The translations under genes and the position numbers were made by a program. Shown piece by piece: positions 8,722 through 17,082 of a DNA stretch of 64,000 nt (the first letter of the stretch is position 1; every line of letters starts with the position of its first letter). The notes beneath the pieces were generated by a model that made no database searches, was not told where the DNA came from, and saw nothing but the letters and a program-made list of their open reading frames with translations. Source of the DNA: Hypericibacter sp049323455 (GTDB lineage Bacteria; Pseudomonadota; Alphaproteobacteria; Dongiales; Dongiaceae); contig JBMONF010000008.1 in assembly GCA_049323455.1 (NCBI GenBank), forward strand, positions 94,462 to 158,461. The letters run 5' to 3'.

Positions 8722-9657
8722 TCAGAACGCCACCTGGTCTCCGCCCTTGAGCGCCAGCAACGCGCGCGCTTCCGTGGGCGTGGCCACCTCGAGCGACAGC
8801 GCCTCCAGGATCGAGCGGATCTTCTTCACCTGGTCGGCGTTGCTCTTGGCGAGCTCGCCCTTGCCGACATAGAGGCTGTCCTCGAGCCCGACCCGGACAT
8901 TGCCGCCATTGATCGCGGCCAGCGTCACGAAGGACATCTGGTGCCGCCCGGCCGCCAGCACGCTCCATTGATAGGCGTCGCCGAACAGCTTGTCGGCGAT
9001 GCGGCGCATATGCATGAGGTTCTCGGGATCGGCGCCGATGCCGCCCAGGATGCCGAAGATCGTCTGCACGAAGAGCGGCGGCTTCACCAGCTTGCGGTCG
9101 AGGAAATGGGCCAGGTTGTAGAGATGGCCCACGTCGTAGCACTCGAACTCGAAGCGCGTGCCGTGGCCCTCGCCCAGCTCCTTGAGGACATATTCGATGT
9201 CCTTGAAGGTGTTGCGGAAGATGAAGTCGCGGCTATTCTCGAGATGCTTCACCTCCCACTCGTGCTTGAAGCTCTTGTAGCGCTCGAGCATCGGATAGAG
9301 CCCGAAATTCATCGAGCCCATGTTGAGCGAGCACATCTCGGGGCTGGCCTTGAGCGGTGCTGCGAGCCGCTCGGCGAGCGTCATGCCGGCGCCGCCGCCG
9401 GTCGTGATGTTGATGACGGCGTCCGTGTTCTGCTTGATGCGCGGCAGGAACTCCATGAACACCGCCGGGTCCGGCGTCGGCCGGCCGTTCTTGGGATCGC
9501 GCGCGTGGAGATGGATGATCGAGGCGCCGGCCTCCCAGGCCGCGATCGACTCCTTCGCGATCTCGTCCGGCGTGAGGGGCAGATGCGGCGACATGGTCGG
9601 CGTGTGGATCGACCCTGTCACCGCGCAGGTGATGATGACTTTCTTGCTTTGCGCCAC
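8722..9657 (-). CDS. beta-keto acid cleavage enzyme (BKACE, DUF849)
   Basis: BKACE enzymes condense a beta-keto acid with acetyl-CoA and release acetoacetate plus a new CoA ester, using a zinc-bound TIM barrel. The 311-residue protein has the characteristic IIHLHARDPKNGRPTPD with the two zinc-binding histidines, ITTGGGAGMTLAERL and NVRVGLEDSLYVGKGELAKS. The opening KVIITCAVTGSIHTPTMSPHLP is typical. The specific keto acid (for example a carnitine-derived dehydrocarnitine or a 3-keto-5-aminohexanoate-like compound) cannot be deduced. It is followed upstream on the same strand by an FAH-family gene, which suggests a shared degradative route. Confidence 0.9.
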   Translation of the reverse strand: MAQSKKVIITCAVTGSIHTPTMSPHLPLTPDEIAKESIAAWEAGASIIHLHARDPKNGRPTPDPAVFMEFLPRIKQNTDAVINITTGGGAGMTLAERLAAPLKASPEMCSLNMGSMNFGLYPMLERYKSFKHEWEVKHLENSRDFIFRNTFKDIEYVLKELGEGHGTRFEFECYDVGHLYNLAHFLDRKLVKPPLFVQTIFGILGGIGADPENLMHMRRIADKLFGDAYQWSVLAAGRHQMSFVTLAAINGGNVRVGLEDSLYVGKGELAKSNADQVKKIRSILEALSLEVATPTEARALLALKGGDQVAF

Positions 9658-9786
9658 GATATTGCTCCTTCAGTTCCCCATCCTCTTGGCGGCCTCGCGC
9701 TTATGGGCGACGAGCGCCATCGATCCGCGATCGCGCCCGGCCTGCCGCCCACGCCAAATCGACGAAGCCGCTCGGCCCGGACCTGC

Positions 9787-10641
9787 TCAAGTGCCCGGCG
9801 ACCAGGCGACGCAGACCTGGCGCTGCTGGCCCAGCCCCTCGATGCCGAGCGTCATGACGTCGCCGGGCTTGAGATAGACCGGCGGCTTCTTGCCCATGCC
9901 CACCCCCGGCGGCGTGCCGGTGGTCAACACATCGCCGGTCTCGAGCGTCATGAACTGGCTCACATAGCTCACCAGCGTGGCAACGTCGAAGATCATGGTG
10001 CGCGTATTGCCGCGCTGCATCGGTTGGCCGTTGACGTCGAGCCACATCTCGAGCGCCTGCGGGTTCGCGATCTCGTCCGTCGTGACCAGCCAGGGCCCCA
10101 GCGGCGCGAAGCTGTCGGCTCCCTTGCCCTTGTCCCACTGGCCGCCGCGCTCGATCTGGAATTCGCGCTCCGACACGTCGTTGCAGATGCAGTAGCCGGC
10201 GACGTGGCCGAGCGCGTCCATCTTCTCGACATAGCGCGCGGGCTTGCCGATCACGACCGCGAGCTCGACCTCCCAGTCGGTCTTGACCGAGTTCTTCGGA
10301 ATGATGACCGGATCGTCGGGGCCGTTGAGCGAGGAGATCGCCTTCATGAAGACGATCGGCTCCTTCGGGATCGGCGCGCCGGACTCCGCGGCGTGATCGG
10401 CGTAGTTGAGGCCGATGGCGACGATCTTGCGGATGCCGGCGACCGGCACGCCGAGGCGAGGGCTCCCCGGCACCAGCGGCAGGCTGGCGGGGTCGATCAC
10501 ACGCAGATGCGCAAGGCCGTCGGGCAGCAGCTGCGCAGGGCCGATACCGGCGACGCGCCCCGAGAGATCGCGCAGCGCGCCCTGACGATCGATAAGGCCG
10601 GGCTTTTCCGCGCCCTTGGCGCCGAAGCGCACCAGCTTCAT
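9787..10641 (-). CDS. fumarylacetoacetate hydrolase family protein
   Basis: The 284-residue protein belongs to the FAH superfamily, whose members hydrolyse, decarboxylate or isomerise beta-diketo-like acids with a bound divalent metal. It shows IVAIGLNYADHAAESG, the metal-binding DWEVELAVVIGK (acidic ligands), GYCICNDVSERE and the C-terminal TGTPPGVGMG. I chose the ATG at 10641 because GGGGGAACTCGAC precedes it and the protein then begins MKLVRFG as family members do. An upstream ATG at 10803 would add an unrelated tail. It is 129 bp upstream of the BKACE gene on the same strand. The substrate is not evident; ureidoglycolate lyase is a common but unreliable annotation for this group. Confidence 0.85.
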   Translation of the reverse strand: MKLVRFGAKGAEKPGLIDRQGALRDLSGRVAGIGPAQLLPDGLAHLRVIDPASLPLVPGSPRLGVPVAGIRKIVAIGLNYADHAAESGAPIPKEPIVFMKAISSLNGPDDPVIIPKNSVKTDWEVELAVVIGKPARYVEKMDALGHVAGYCICNDVSEREFQIERGGQWDKGKGADSFAPLGPWLVTTDEIANPQALEMWLDVNGQPMQRGNTRTMIFDVATLVSYVSQFMTLETGDVLTTGTPPGVGMGKKPPVYLKPGDVMTLGIEGLGQQRQVCVAWSPGT

Positions 10642-10932
10642 GTCGAGTTCCCCCGATTCATCGAGATGAGGAAAGGCGGCGATGATAGCAGCGGCGAGCG
10701 CCAACGCCGAGACGGAGATATAGACCCTCAGGCTGAGCTTGTCGAAGCATGAGGGCTCGTTCTCCGAGTGAAACGACCTCGTCCTTCGACGAAGCGACCT
10801 CATCCCGGACCTGTCGAAGGAAAGGAGAGGTCGCCTCGCTCAGGATGAGGAGGCTCGGGGTGGGATCGCTCCGGTAGAGGGCAACGGATGATACCCGACC
10901 GCCAACCGGCGCGCGCCGGCGTAGAGCGCCCC
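10642..10932. repeat. intergenic repeat-rich segment (dispersed CTTCGACA/CTCAGG elements)
   Basis: The 291-bp gap between the FAH gene and the GntR gene holds partly inverted copies of an element: CCCTCAGGCTGAGCTTGTCG at about 10725-10745, and then CCTTCGACGAAGCGACCTCA and CGCTCAGGATGAGG further on (10790-10860). This kind of element is common between genes of alphaproteobacteria. No gene is supported. Confidence 0.5.
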
Positions 10933-11670
10933 TCAATCCAGCGCCAGCAGCGAATCGCGCACGCGCGAGAGATGCTTGAACAGCACCCGGCGTGCCGCCT
11001 CGGGGTCACGGTCCTTGAGCGCCGCCACGATCTCGGTGTGATCGCGATCGTAGCTCGAGCGCAGCTCGGGTGTCAGGCTGCGCTTCTTGAGGCGGTACCA
11101 GTCGGGCTCGTTGCGCACCATGTTGATCGCCTCGCACCAGGCCAGAAGGATGGCGTTCTTGGTGGCGCGGAAGATCGAGAGATGGAGCTGCGCGTCCCAG
11201 TGCTCGAACTCGGCGAGGCCCTTGGCGGCGATCGAGTGCTTGAGCGCGTTCTCGATCTGGGCGACGTCCTCGGCGGCGGCGCGGCTGGCGGCCAAGGCTG
11301 CCGCCTGCGGCTCGATGATGAGGCGCACCTCCATCAGGTCGGCCGGGCTGGCGCCCCTCAGCCGGACCGTGAGGTCCGAGCCGAAGGCGGCACCCGTCGC
11401 CGCGACCCCCGCGCCGCCGTTCGTGCCATTCGGGCGGCCGCCGTTGGGGGAGCGCACGAACGTGCCGCGCCCGACATGGCGTTCGAGCAGGCCTTCGTCC
11501 TCGAGCGTCTTGAGCACGCGGCGCAGCGTGTTGCGGGCCAGGCCGTATTGTTCGGCCAGCGCCCGTTCCGGCGGCACCTGCCGGCCGACCGGCCAGGCAC
11601 CTCCCAAGATCTGATGGCGCAACTCGTCGGTGACGGTCTGCAAGCGAGCGGATTGCCCTGCGGCTCTCAT
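10933..11670 (-). CDS. GntR-family (FadR subgroup) transcriptional regulator
   Basis: This is a one-component regulator of the catabolic genes beside it. Residues about 5-72 form a winged helix (LQTVTDELRHQILGGAWPVG, then QYGLARNTLRRVLKTLEDEG and HVGRGTFVRSP). The C-terminal two thirds form a helical FCD ligand domain with the metal-binding pattern D..H in HWDAQLHLSIF and DRDHTEIVAAL. The ATG at 11670 is chosen because AAAGGA sits 9 nt upstream; an ATG at 11703 lies inside the operator and has no ribosome site. It is divergent from the FAH-hydrolase operon, and near-identical operator-like sequences lie before both genes. The inducer is unknown. Confidence 0.92.
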   Translation of the reverse strand: MRAAGQSARLQTVTDELRHQILGGAWPVGRQVPPERALAEQYGLARNTLRRVLKTLEDEGLLERHVGRGTFVRSPNGGRPNGTNGGAGVAATGAAFGSDLTVRLRGASPADLMEVRLIIEPQAAALAASRAAAEDVAQIENALKHSIAAKGLAEFEHWDAQLHLSIFRATKNAILLAWCEAINMVRNEPDWYRLKKRSLTPELRSSYDRDHTEIVAALKDRDPEAARRVLFKHLSRVRDSLLALD

Positions 11671-11683
11671 GATATTTGATCCT

Positions 11684-11707
11684 TTGAACCATTTTTGAAC
11701 CATTGAT
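11684..11707 (-). promoter_or_regulatory. putative GntR operator, regulator side
   Basis: Read on the minus strand this is ATCAATGGTTCAA, three bases, then TGGTTCAA. The TGGTTCAA unit is repeated 11 bp apart, one helical turn, directly upstream of the regulator's ribosome site. It matches the copy at 11787-11810 at 22 of 24 positions, in mirror orientation. Autoregulation is inferred. Confidence 0.65.
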
Positions 11708-11786
11708 TCGGGGAATGCAAGTCCAAAAATAGGCAGTCTGCCTCTTGACTCTGCCCATCGAGGGTGCAGAATTTGACGGCCAATGG

Positions 11787-11810
11787 ATCAATGGTTCAAC
11801 ATTGGTTCAA
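11787..11810 (+). promoter_or_regulatory. putative GntR operator, catabolic operon side
   Basis: ATCAATGGTTCAA, CAT, then TGGTTCAA stands immediately upstream of the GGGAGG ribosome site of the FAH gene. It mirrors the site at 11684-11707 across a 79-bp spacer. Position over the transcription or translation start suggests repression by the divergent GntR protein. Confidence 0.65.
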
Positions 11811-11825
11811 TACAGGGAGGGGCGG

Positions 11826-12731
11826 GTGAAACTGGTCGCCTTCGAGCGCGACGGCCAGCGCGGGGTCGGGGTCTGGGAGGAAGAGAATCGCGTTCGCCCC
11901 TACCGGCTGGATGAAGGCGCGGCGAACGTCGGCGTTCTGGCCGTCCTCGAGGCCCATTTGGCCGGCCGTCCCTTTCCCCTGGCCGACCTCGCCCTTTCGG
12001 TCCAGGGGCTGCGCCTGACGGCGCCCTTCCCGCGGCCCCGGCGCAACATCTTCTGCGTCGGCAAGAACTATCACGAGCATGCGCACGAGTTCGCCCGCAG
12101 CGGCTTCGATTCCTCGGCCGCGGCCGGCGCCGTGCCGGACGCGCCGATCATCTTCTCGAAGGTGCCGGACTGCGTCACCGGCCCCTCGGACCCGATCCTG
12201 ATCGATGCGCGGGTGTCGCCGGCGGTCGACTACGAGGCCGAGCTCTGCGTGGTGATCGGCCGCGGCGGGCGCGCCATCGCCAGGGCCGACGCGATGGCCC
12301 ATGTATGGGGCTACACCATCGTCAACGACGTGACCGCGCGCGACCTGCAGGGCCGCCACAAGCAGTGGCTGATCGGCAAGTCGCAGGATTCCTTCTGCCC
12401 CATGGGCCCCTGCGCCGTCACCGTCGAGGAGATCGACCTTTCCGACACGGCGGTACGCTGCTGGGTCAACGGCGAGCTCCGGCAGGACGCCAACACGCGC
12501 GATCTCATCTTCGACGTGCCGACGCTGATCGAGACGCTCTCGGCCGGCATCACGCTGCTGCCTGGCGACCTGATCGCGACCGGCACGCCGGCGGGTGTCG
12601 GCATCGGCTTCAACCCGCCGCGCTACCTCAAGCCGGGCGATCGCGTGACGGTCGAGATCGGGGGCATCGGCCGCCTGGAGAACCGGGTCGAGGAAATGGT
12701 GGGCGCGCGGCGCAAGGAATCCGCGGCATGA
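11826..12731 (+). CDS. fumarylacetoacetate hydrolase family protein
   Basis: This second FAH-superfamily enzyme (301 residues) is distinct from the one at 9787. It has FCVGKNYHEHAHEFA with the catalytic His, the metal ligands in DYEAELCVVIG, IVNDVTARDLQ, QWLIGKSQDSFCPMGP and IATGTPAGVGIGF. The GTG at 11826 is preferred because GGGAGG stands 5 nt upstream. The ATG at 11745 would run through the operator. It starts a plus-strand operon: its stop overlaps the start of the alpha/beta hydrolase (ATGA). Members act on acylpyruvates, 2-oxo-hept-enedioates or related diketo acids; which one applies here is unknown. Confidence 0.9.
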   Translation: MKLVAFERDGQRGVGVWEEENRVRPYRLDEGAANVGVLAVLEAHLAGRPFPLADLALSVQGLRLTAPFPRPRRNIFCVGKNYHEHAHEFARSGFDSSAAAGAVPDAPIIFSKVPDCVTGPSDPILIDARVSPAVDYEAELCVVIGRGGRAIARADAMAHVWGYTIVNDVTARDLQGRHKQWLIGKSQDSFCPMGPCAVTVEEIDLSDTAVRCWVNGELRQDANTRDLIFDVPTLIETLSAGITLLPGDLIATGTPAGVGIGFNPPRYLKPGDRVTVEIGGIGRLENRVEEMVGARRKESAA

Positions 12732-13507
12732 GCAGCGAGACCATCGAGCGCATGGCAGTCGAGATCGAGGGCGAGGGTGATGTCGTCATCCTGCTGCATG
12801 GGCTGGGCGGCACCTCCAACAGCTGGACCCCGCAGATGGGCGTCTTCGCCGGCCGCCATCGCGTGATCCGCCCGGATCTGCCCGGATCGGGCCGCAGCCC
12901 GATGGGCTCGGAGCCCCTTTCCATCGAAGGCATCGCCGATGCCGTCATCCGCATGGCCAAGCGGCTCGGCGTCGAGCGCGCGCATCTCGGCGGCCATTCG
13001 ATGGGAACCATCGTCTGCCAACAGGTGGCGCTCAGGGAGCCGCGGCTGGTACGCAGCCTGATGCTGGTAGGCCCGCTCTTGGCGCCTCCCGACCAGGGTC
13101 GCCAGGGGCTCAAGGACCGCGCCGCCAAGGCGCGCAGGGAAGGCATGGCCGACATCGCGGACGCGGTGGTGCGCGCCGCCACCTCGAGCCACACGAAGCA
13201 GGCCAATCCGGTCGCGGTCGCCGCCGCGCGCGAATCGCTGATGCGCCAGAGCCCCGAAGGCTACGCCGCCAATTGCGAGGCGCTGGCCGGCGTGGCGGCC
13301 GCCGACGTCGCGCGCATCGCCTGCCCGACCCTGCTGGTGGCGGGCGAGGACGACGTGGTGGCGCCGCCTTCGGTCGCGCGCGCCATGGCCGAGCGCATCA
13401 GGGGCGCGCGCGTGCAGGTGCTGGCGCGCGTCGGCCACTGGATCACCTTCGAAGCCGCCGGCGAGCTCAACGGATTCATGAAGGAGTTCCTGGCCGCACA
13501 GCATTGA
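12728..13507 (+). CDS. alpha/beta hydrolase
   Basis: The 259-residue alpha/beta hydrolase has the oxyanion segment LLHGLGGTSNSW, the nucleophile elbow GGHSMGT, the acid in LLVAGEDDVVAPP and the catalytic His in RVGHWITFE. It resembles 3-oxoadipate enol-lactonase and meta-cleavage product hydrolases, so it probably cleaves an ester, lactone or C-C bond in the same pathway as the overlapping FAH enzyme (4-nt overlap ATGA). The start ATG at 12728 is fixed by this coupling. Exact chemistry is not visible. Confidence 0.9.
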   Translation: MSSETIERMAVEIEGEGDVVILLHGLGGTSNSWTPQMGVFAGRHRVIRPDLPGSGRSPMGSEPLSIEGIADAVIRMAKRLGVERAHLGGHSMGTIVCQQVALREPRLVRSLMLVGPLLAPPDQGRQGLKDRAAKARREGMADIADAVVRAATSSHTKQANPVAVAAARESLMRQSPEGYAANCEALAGVAAADVARIACPTLLVAGEDDVVAPPSVARAMAERIRGARVQVLARVGHWITFEAAGELNGFMKEFLAAQH

Positions 13508-13595
13508 GCGACGGATCGCGACGCCCGCCGGCCTTCGGAAGATCCCGATCCAAGGGACGCCGACGGCGGGTTCAACCCCCGGGAGGGACGACACC

Positions 13596-14873
13596 ATGGG
13601 CAACATGCTCTTCACCAACGTCCGGATTTTCGACGGCACCGGCGAGCACCCCTATACGGGCGAGGTGCTGGTCCAGGGCAACCGCATCAAGCATGTCGGG
13701 CGCGGCAGCCGCACCGTGCCGACCAACGGCCATACCGTGATCGACGGCGCCGGCTGCACCCTCATGCCCGGCATGACCGAAGCCCACACGCACTTCTCCT
13801 GGAACAATGCGGCAACGCTCGAGGCGATCTTCCGCATGCCGCCCGAGGAGCACACGCTGCTCGCGGCGACCAACGCCAGGACCTATCTCGACATGGGCTG
13901 GACCTCCTGCGTCGGCGCCGCCGCGGCCAAGCCGCGCCTCGACGTGGTGATCCGCAACGCGATCAATGCCGGCCAGATCCCGGGCCCGCGCTATCTCGCC
14001 AACAGCCAGGAGATCGCCACGCTGGGCGGCCTCGGCGATACCAACCCGCCCCATGTCAACGCGCCCGAGATGTCCTTCGGCTGGGTCGTCACCGGTCCCG
14101 AGGAGATGCGCAAGGCGGTGCGCATGTTCATCAAGTACGGCGTCGACCTCATCAAGCTCAATCTCTCGGGCGAGGAGATGACCGACACCAAGGCGCAGGA
14201 GACGCCGATGTCGGAGGAGGAGTGCGCCATGGCCGTGGCCGAGGCCAGGCGCCGTGGGGTTCGCGTCTGCGCCCATGCGCGCTCCGACGAATCGGTGCGC
14301 ATGTGCATCCGCCACGGCATCGAGATCATCTATCACGCCTCCTACGCCAGCGACGAGACGATCGACATGCTGGCGGCGCAGAAGGACAAGTTCTTCGTGG
14401 CGCCGGGCCTGGGCTGGCTCGTCAACACGGCACGCAACGCCGGCCCCTTCGGCATCGCGCCGGACTCCCCGCTCGGCATCTATTACGAGCGCGAGCTCGC
14501 GATCGCGGTCGAGACCATGCGCAAGATGCACCGGCGCGGCATCCGCGTGCTGCCCGGCGGCGATTACGGCTTCGCCTGGACCAGGCACGGCGCCAACGCC
14601 AAGGATCTCGAATACTTCGTCGACATGGTCGGCATGAGCCCGATGGAGACGCTGCTGGCCGCCACCAAGCACGGCGGCGAGATCATGGGGCGGCCGGGCG
14701 AGCTCGGGCAGGTAAAGCCCGGCTATCTCGCCGACCTGCTGCTGGTGGATGGCGATCCGCTCGCCAACATCCGCATCCTGCAGGACCGGGGCCGCATCCT
14801 CGCGGTCATGAAGGACGGCGAGTTCTTCCGCCGGCCCGAGATGGCGCCGAGCCGCGCGCGCATGGCGGTCTGA
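13596..14873 (+). CDS. metal-dependent amidohydrolase
   Basis: The 425-residue protein is an amidohydrolase-superfamily enzyme of the imidazolonepropionase/prolidase-like group. It opens LFTNVRIFDGTGEHPYTGEV and has the metal site HTHFSW after LMPGMTEA, a candidate bridging Lys in DLIKLNLSGEE, a His in VCAHARSDE, a further His in IIYHAS, and the Asp in LPGGDYGFAW. It ends with the typical GYLADLLLVDGDPLANI. The ATG at 13596 follows GGGAGG. It lies 88 bp after the alpha/beta hydrolase and ahead of the importer genes, so it probably hydrolyses an amide or cyclic amide taken up by that importer; this is inference. Confidence 0.88.
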   Translation: MGNMLFTNVRIFDGTGEHPYTGEVLVQGNRIKHVGRGSRTVPTNGHTVIDGAGCTLMPGMTEAHTHFSWNNAATLEAIFRMPPEEHTLLAATNARTYLDMGWTSCVGAAAAKPRLDVVIRNAINAGQIPGPRYLANSQEIATLGGLGDTNPPHVNAPEMSFGWVVTGPEEMRKAVRMFIKYGVDLIKLNLSGEEMTDTKAQETPMSEEECAMAVAEARRRGVRVCAHARSDESVRMCIRHGIEIIYHASYASDETIDMLAAQKDKFFVAPGLGWLVNTARNAGPFGIAPDSPLGIYYERELAIAVETMRKMHRRGIRVLPGGDYGFAWTRHGANAKDLEYFVDMVGMSPMETLLAATKHGGEIMGRPGELGQVKPGYLADLLLVDGDPLANIRILQDRGRILAVMKDGEFFRRPEMAPSRARMAV

Positions 14874-15079
14874 TCCCGGGCCCGGCACATGCAACCCTGC
14901 CGCTCCGCCCTTCCGCGCTCTCTCTCGCCCGCCCGCGTCCGGGCGGAGGAAGACGGGGGAAGGGCCGCCCGCCAGATCGCCGGGCTCATTCTCAATCTCT
15001 CGCGGGAGCGGCCGGCCGCTCGCCATGAGGAACAGACCGGCGACCGGCCGGCGGCGGAGCGCGTGACGAGGCGGGCCCC

Positions 15080-15940
15080 GTGAAGCTCTTCCTGCTCACC
15101 TTCATGAACGGCTTGACGCTCGCCGCTCTCTATTTCCTGGTCGCAAGCGGCTTCACGCTCGTCTTCGGCCTCATGCGCAACGTCAACCTGGCGCATGGCT
15201 CGCTCTATCTGCTCGGCGCCTATGTCGGCTACAGCGTCGTGCAATGGACCGGCTCCTGGTATCTGGGGGTGGCGGCCGGATTCCTCGGCATGGCGATCGT
15301 GGGCGTCCTGCTGCAGGTGCTGATCTTCCGCCACATGGAAGGCCAGGACATGCGCCAGACCATGGTGACGATCGGCATCTCGATCGTGCTAGCCGACATC
15401 ATGCTGTGGGTGTGGACCGGCAACACCTATCAGTTCGACGCGCCGGAGTTCCTGTCCGGCGTGGCCCACGTGCCGCTGGTCAAGCTCTATCCGGCCTACC
15501 GGCTGTTCGTGCTGGGGGTCGCGATCGTGATCGGTATCGGGCTCTGGCTCTTTCTCAACAAGACCGCAATCGGCATGATGATCCGTGCCGGCGTGGACGA
15601 TCGCGCCATGCTGTCGGCGACCGGCGTCAACGTGCATCTGATCTTCGCCGTCACCTTCGCCATCGGCGCGGGCCTCGCCGGTTTCGCCGGCGTGGTCGGC
15701 GGCACCGCGCTCTCGATCGCGCCCGGCGAGGACGTGCGCTATCTGCTGGCCTCGCTCGTCGTCACCATCGTCGGCGGCATGGGCTCGATCACCGGTGCCG
15801 CCGTCGGCGCGCTCCTGATCGGGCTGGCCGAGCAGTTCGGCCTCGCCTACTCGCCGACCTACGGCGTGGTCTACACCTTCCTCATCATGGTGCTGGTGCT
15901 GGCCTTCCGGCCGCAGGGCATCATGGGCAAGCGCGCGTGA
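15080..15940 (+). CDS. livH: branched-chain amino acid-type ABC transporter permease LivH
   Basis: This inner-membrane permease (286 residues, GTG start) belongs to a hydrophobic amino acid uptake (HAAT) importer. It has about eight hydrophobic helices and the family segments FGLMRNVNLAHGSLYLLGAY and GGMGSITGAAVGALLIGLAE. The conserved cytoplasmic loop for the ATPase is around KTAIGMMIRAGVDDRAM. It begins the five-gene transporter block after a 206-bp gap and is 3 bp from livM. The substrate need not be a branched-chain amino acid; many Liv-type systems take up amides, urea or aromatic compounds. Confidence 0.93.
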   Translation: MKLFLLTFMNGLTLAALYFLVASGFTLVFGLMRNVNLAHGSLYLLGAYVGYSVVQWTGSWYLGVAAGFLGMAIVGVLLQVLIFRHMEGQDMRQTMVTIGISIVLADIMLWVWTGNTYQFDAPEFLSGVAHVPLVKLYPAYRLFVLGVAIVIGIGLWLFLNKTAIGMMIRAGVDDRAMLSATGVNVHLIFAVTFAIGAGLAGFAGVVGGTALSIAPGEDVRYLLASLVVTIVGGMGSITGAAVGALLIGLAEQFGLAYSPTYGVVYTFLIMVLVLAFRPQGIMGKRA

Positions 15941-15943
15941 CCC

Positions 15944-16990
15944 ATGGCTGCCGTGAGCGAGCCTCGGCCCACCGCCCTGTCCTGGCCCGCCTGGCTGGCG
16001 GCGCAGCTGCGCCCGCATCATCTGCTGCTCGCCGCCTTCCTGCTGGCCTATCCGCTGATCGCCAACGACTTCTGGATCGTGCAGATCGGCGCCCAGACCT
16101 TCTTCATGGGGCTGATCGCGCTGTCGCTGACGCTGCTCGCCGGCTATGGCGGCATGGTCTCGCTGGCGCAGATGGCGATCGCCGGCGTCGCCGGCTACAT
16201 GTACGCCATCTTCGGCGACAATTCGGCGGGGCTGGGCCTGGGCTGGCCCTGGTGGCTGGTGGTTCCGCTCGCGCTCGCGATCGCGGTCGGCTTCGCCACC
16301 GTGACCGGCATCCTCTCGGTCAGGACCGAGGGCATCTACACCATCATGATCACGCTCGCCATCAGCGTGGCGCTGTTCTATTTCTGCACGCAGAACTACA
16401 GCATCTTCAACGGTTTCAAGGGCTATGCGGGCCTTCTGCCGCCGCCCGTGCTGGGCGTCGATTGGCGCCAGCCCATGCCCTTCTACTATCTGGCGCTGGC
16501 TGTGGCGACGTTGGGCTATTTCGCCGTGCTCTGGCTGTCGCGCGCGACCTTCGGCATCGCGCTGCAGGCGATCCGCGACAATCCGCGGCGCATGGCGGCG
16601 CTGGGCTTCGACGTGCGCGCCCACCGTGTCGCGGCCTATGCCGTGGCGGGCCTGCTCGCCGGCGTCGGCGGGCTGTTCCTGGTCTGGTACAACGGCCGCA
16701 TCTCGCCCGGCACCATCAATGTCGGCGCCGCCATCAACATTCTCGTGATTGCCATTCTGGGCGGGCTCAGGCGCCCGATCGGTCCTTTTGTCGGCGCGCT
16801 GCTGTTCGTGCTGCTCGACAATTTCGCGATCGACCTGATCGACCGCGAGCGTTTCAACCTGGTGATCGGCGGCGCCTTCCTGGCCGTCGTTCTGTTCTCG
16901 CCGGACGGCGTGCTGGGCCTGTGGGACGGGCTCAGGCACCGGCTGGCCAAGACCGCGGGCGAACGCGGCAACGGCAATGGGGCCTCTTGA
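15944..16990 (+). CDS. livM: branched-chain amino acid-type ABC transporter permease LivM
   Basis: This is the second permease subunit (348 residues). It has about nine to ten membrane segments, the LivM-type LSLTLLAGYGGMVSLAQMAI and the coupling loop ATFGIALQAIRDNPRRMAALG. It follows livH by 3 bp and is therefore translationally linked. The partner ATPases are the livG and livF-like genes downstream, and the binding protein gene lies between. Length is normal and no defect is seen. Confidence 0.93.
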   Translation: MAAVSEPRPTALSWPAWLAAQLRPHHLLLAAFLLAYPLIANDFWIVQIGAQTFFMGLIALSLTLLAGYGGMVSLAQMAIAGVAGYMYAIFGDNSAGLGLGWPWWLVVPLALAIAVGFATVTGILSVRTEGIYTIMITLAISVALFYFCTQNYSIFNGFKGYAGLLPPPVLGVDWRQPMPFYYLALAVATLGYFAVLWLSRATFGIALQAIRDNPRRMAALGFDVRAHRVAAYAVAGLLAGVGGLFLVWYNGRISPGTINVGAAINILVIAILGGLRRPIGPFVGALLFVLLDNFAIDLIDRERFNLVIGGAFLAVVLFSPDGVLGLWDGLRHRLAKTAGERGNGNGAS

Positions 16991-17082
16991 GGGGGTCTTT
17001 TTCGAACTTGGGCCGCGACACCGGGCCTCGTGACATCGGGCGGTGGGCGGTGGGCAAGACAAAGAACGGGAGGAAAAGAACG

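Noticed and set aside
11745..11825. ATG-initiated extension of the second FAH gene
   Set aside because: It would read through the putative GntR operator; the GTG at 11826 has a good ribosome site.
12311..13639. Overlapping minus-strand frames opposite the FAH gene, alpha/beta hydrolase and start of the amidohydrolase
   Set aside because: Antisense shadow; no motifs, and the plus-strand genes are coupled through an ATGA overlap.
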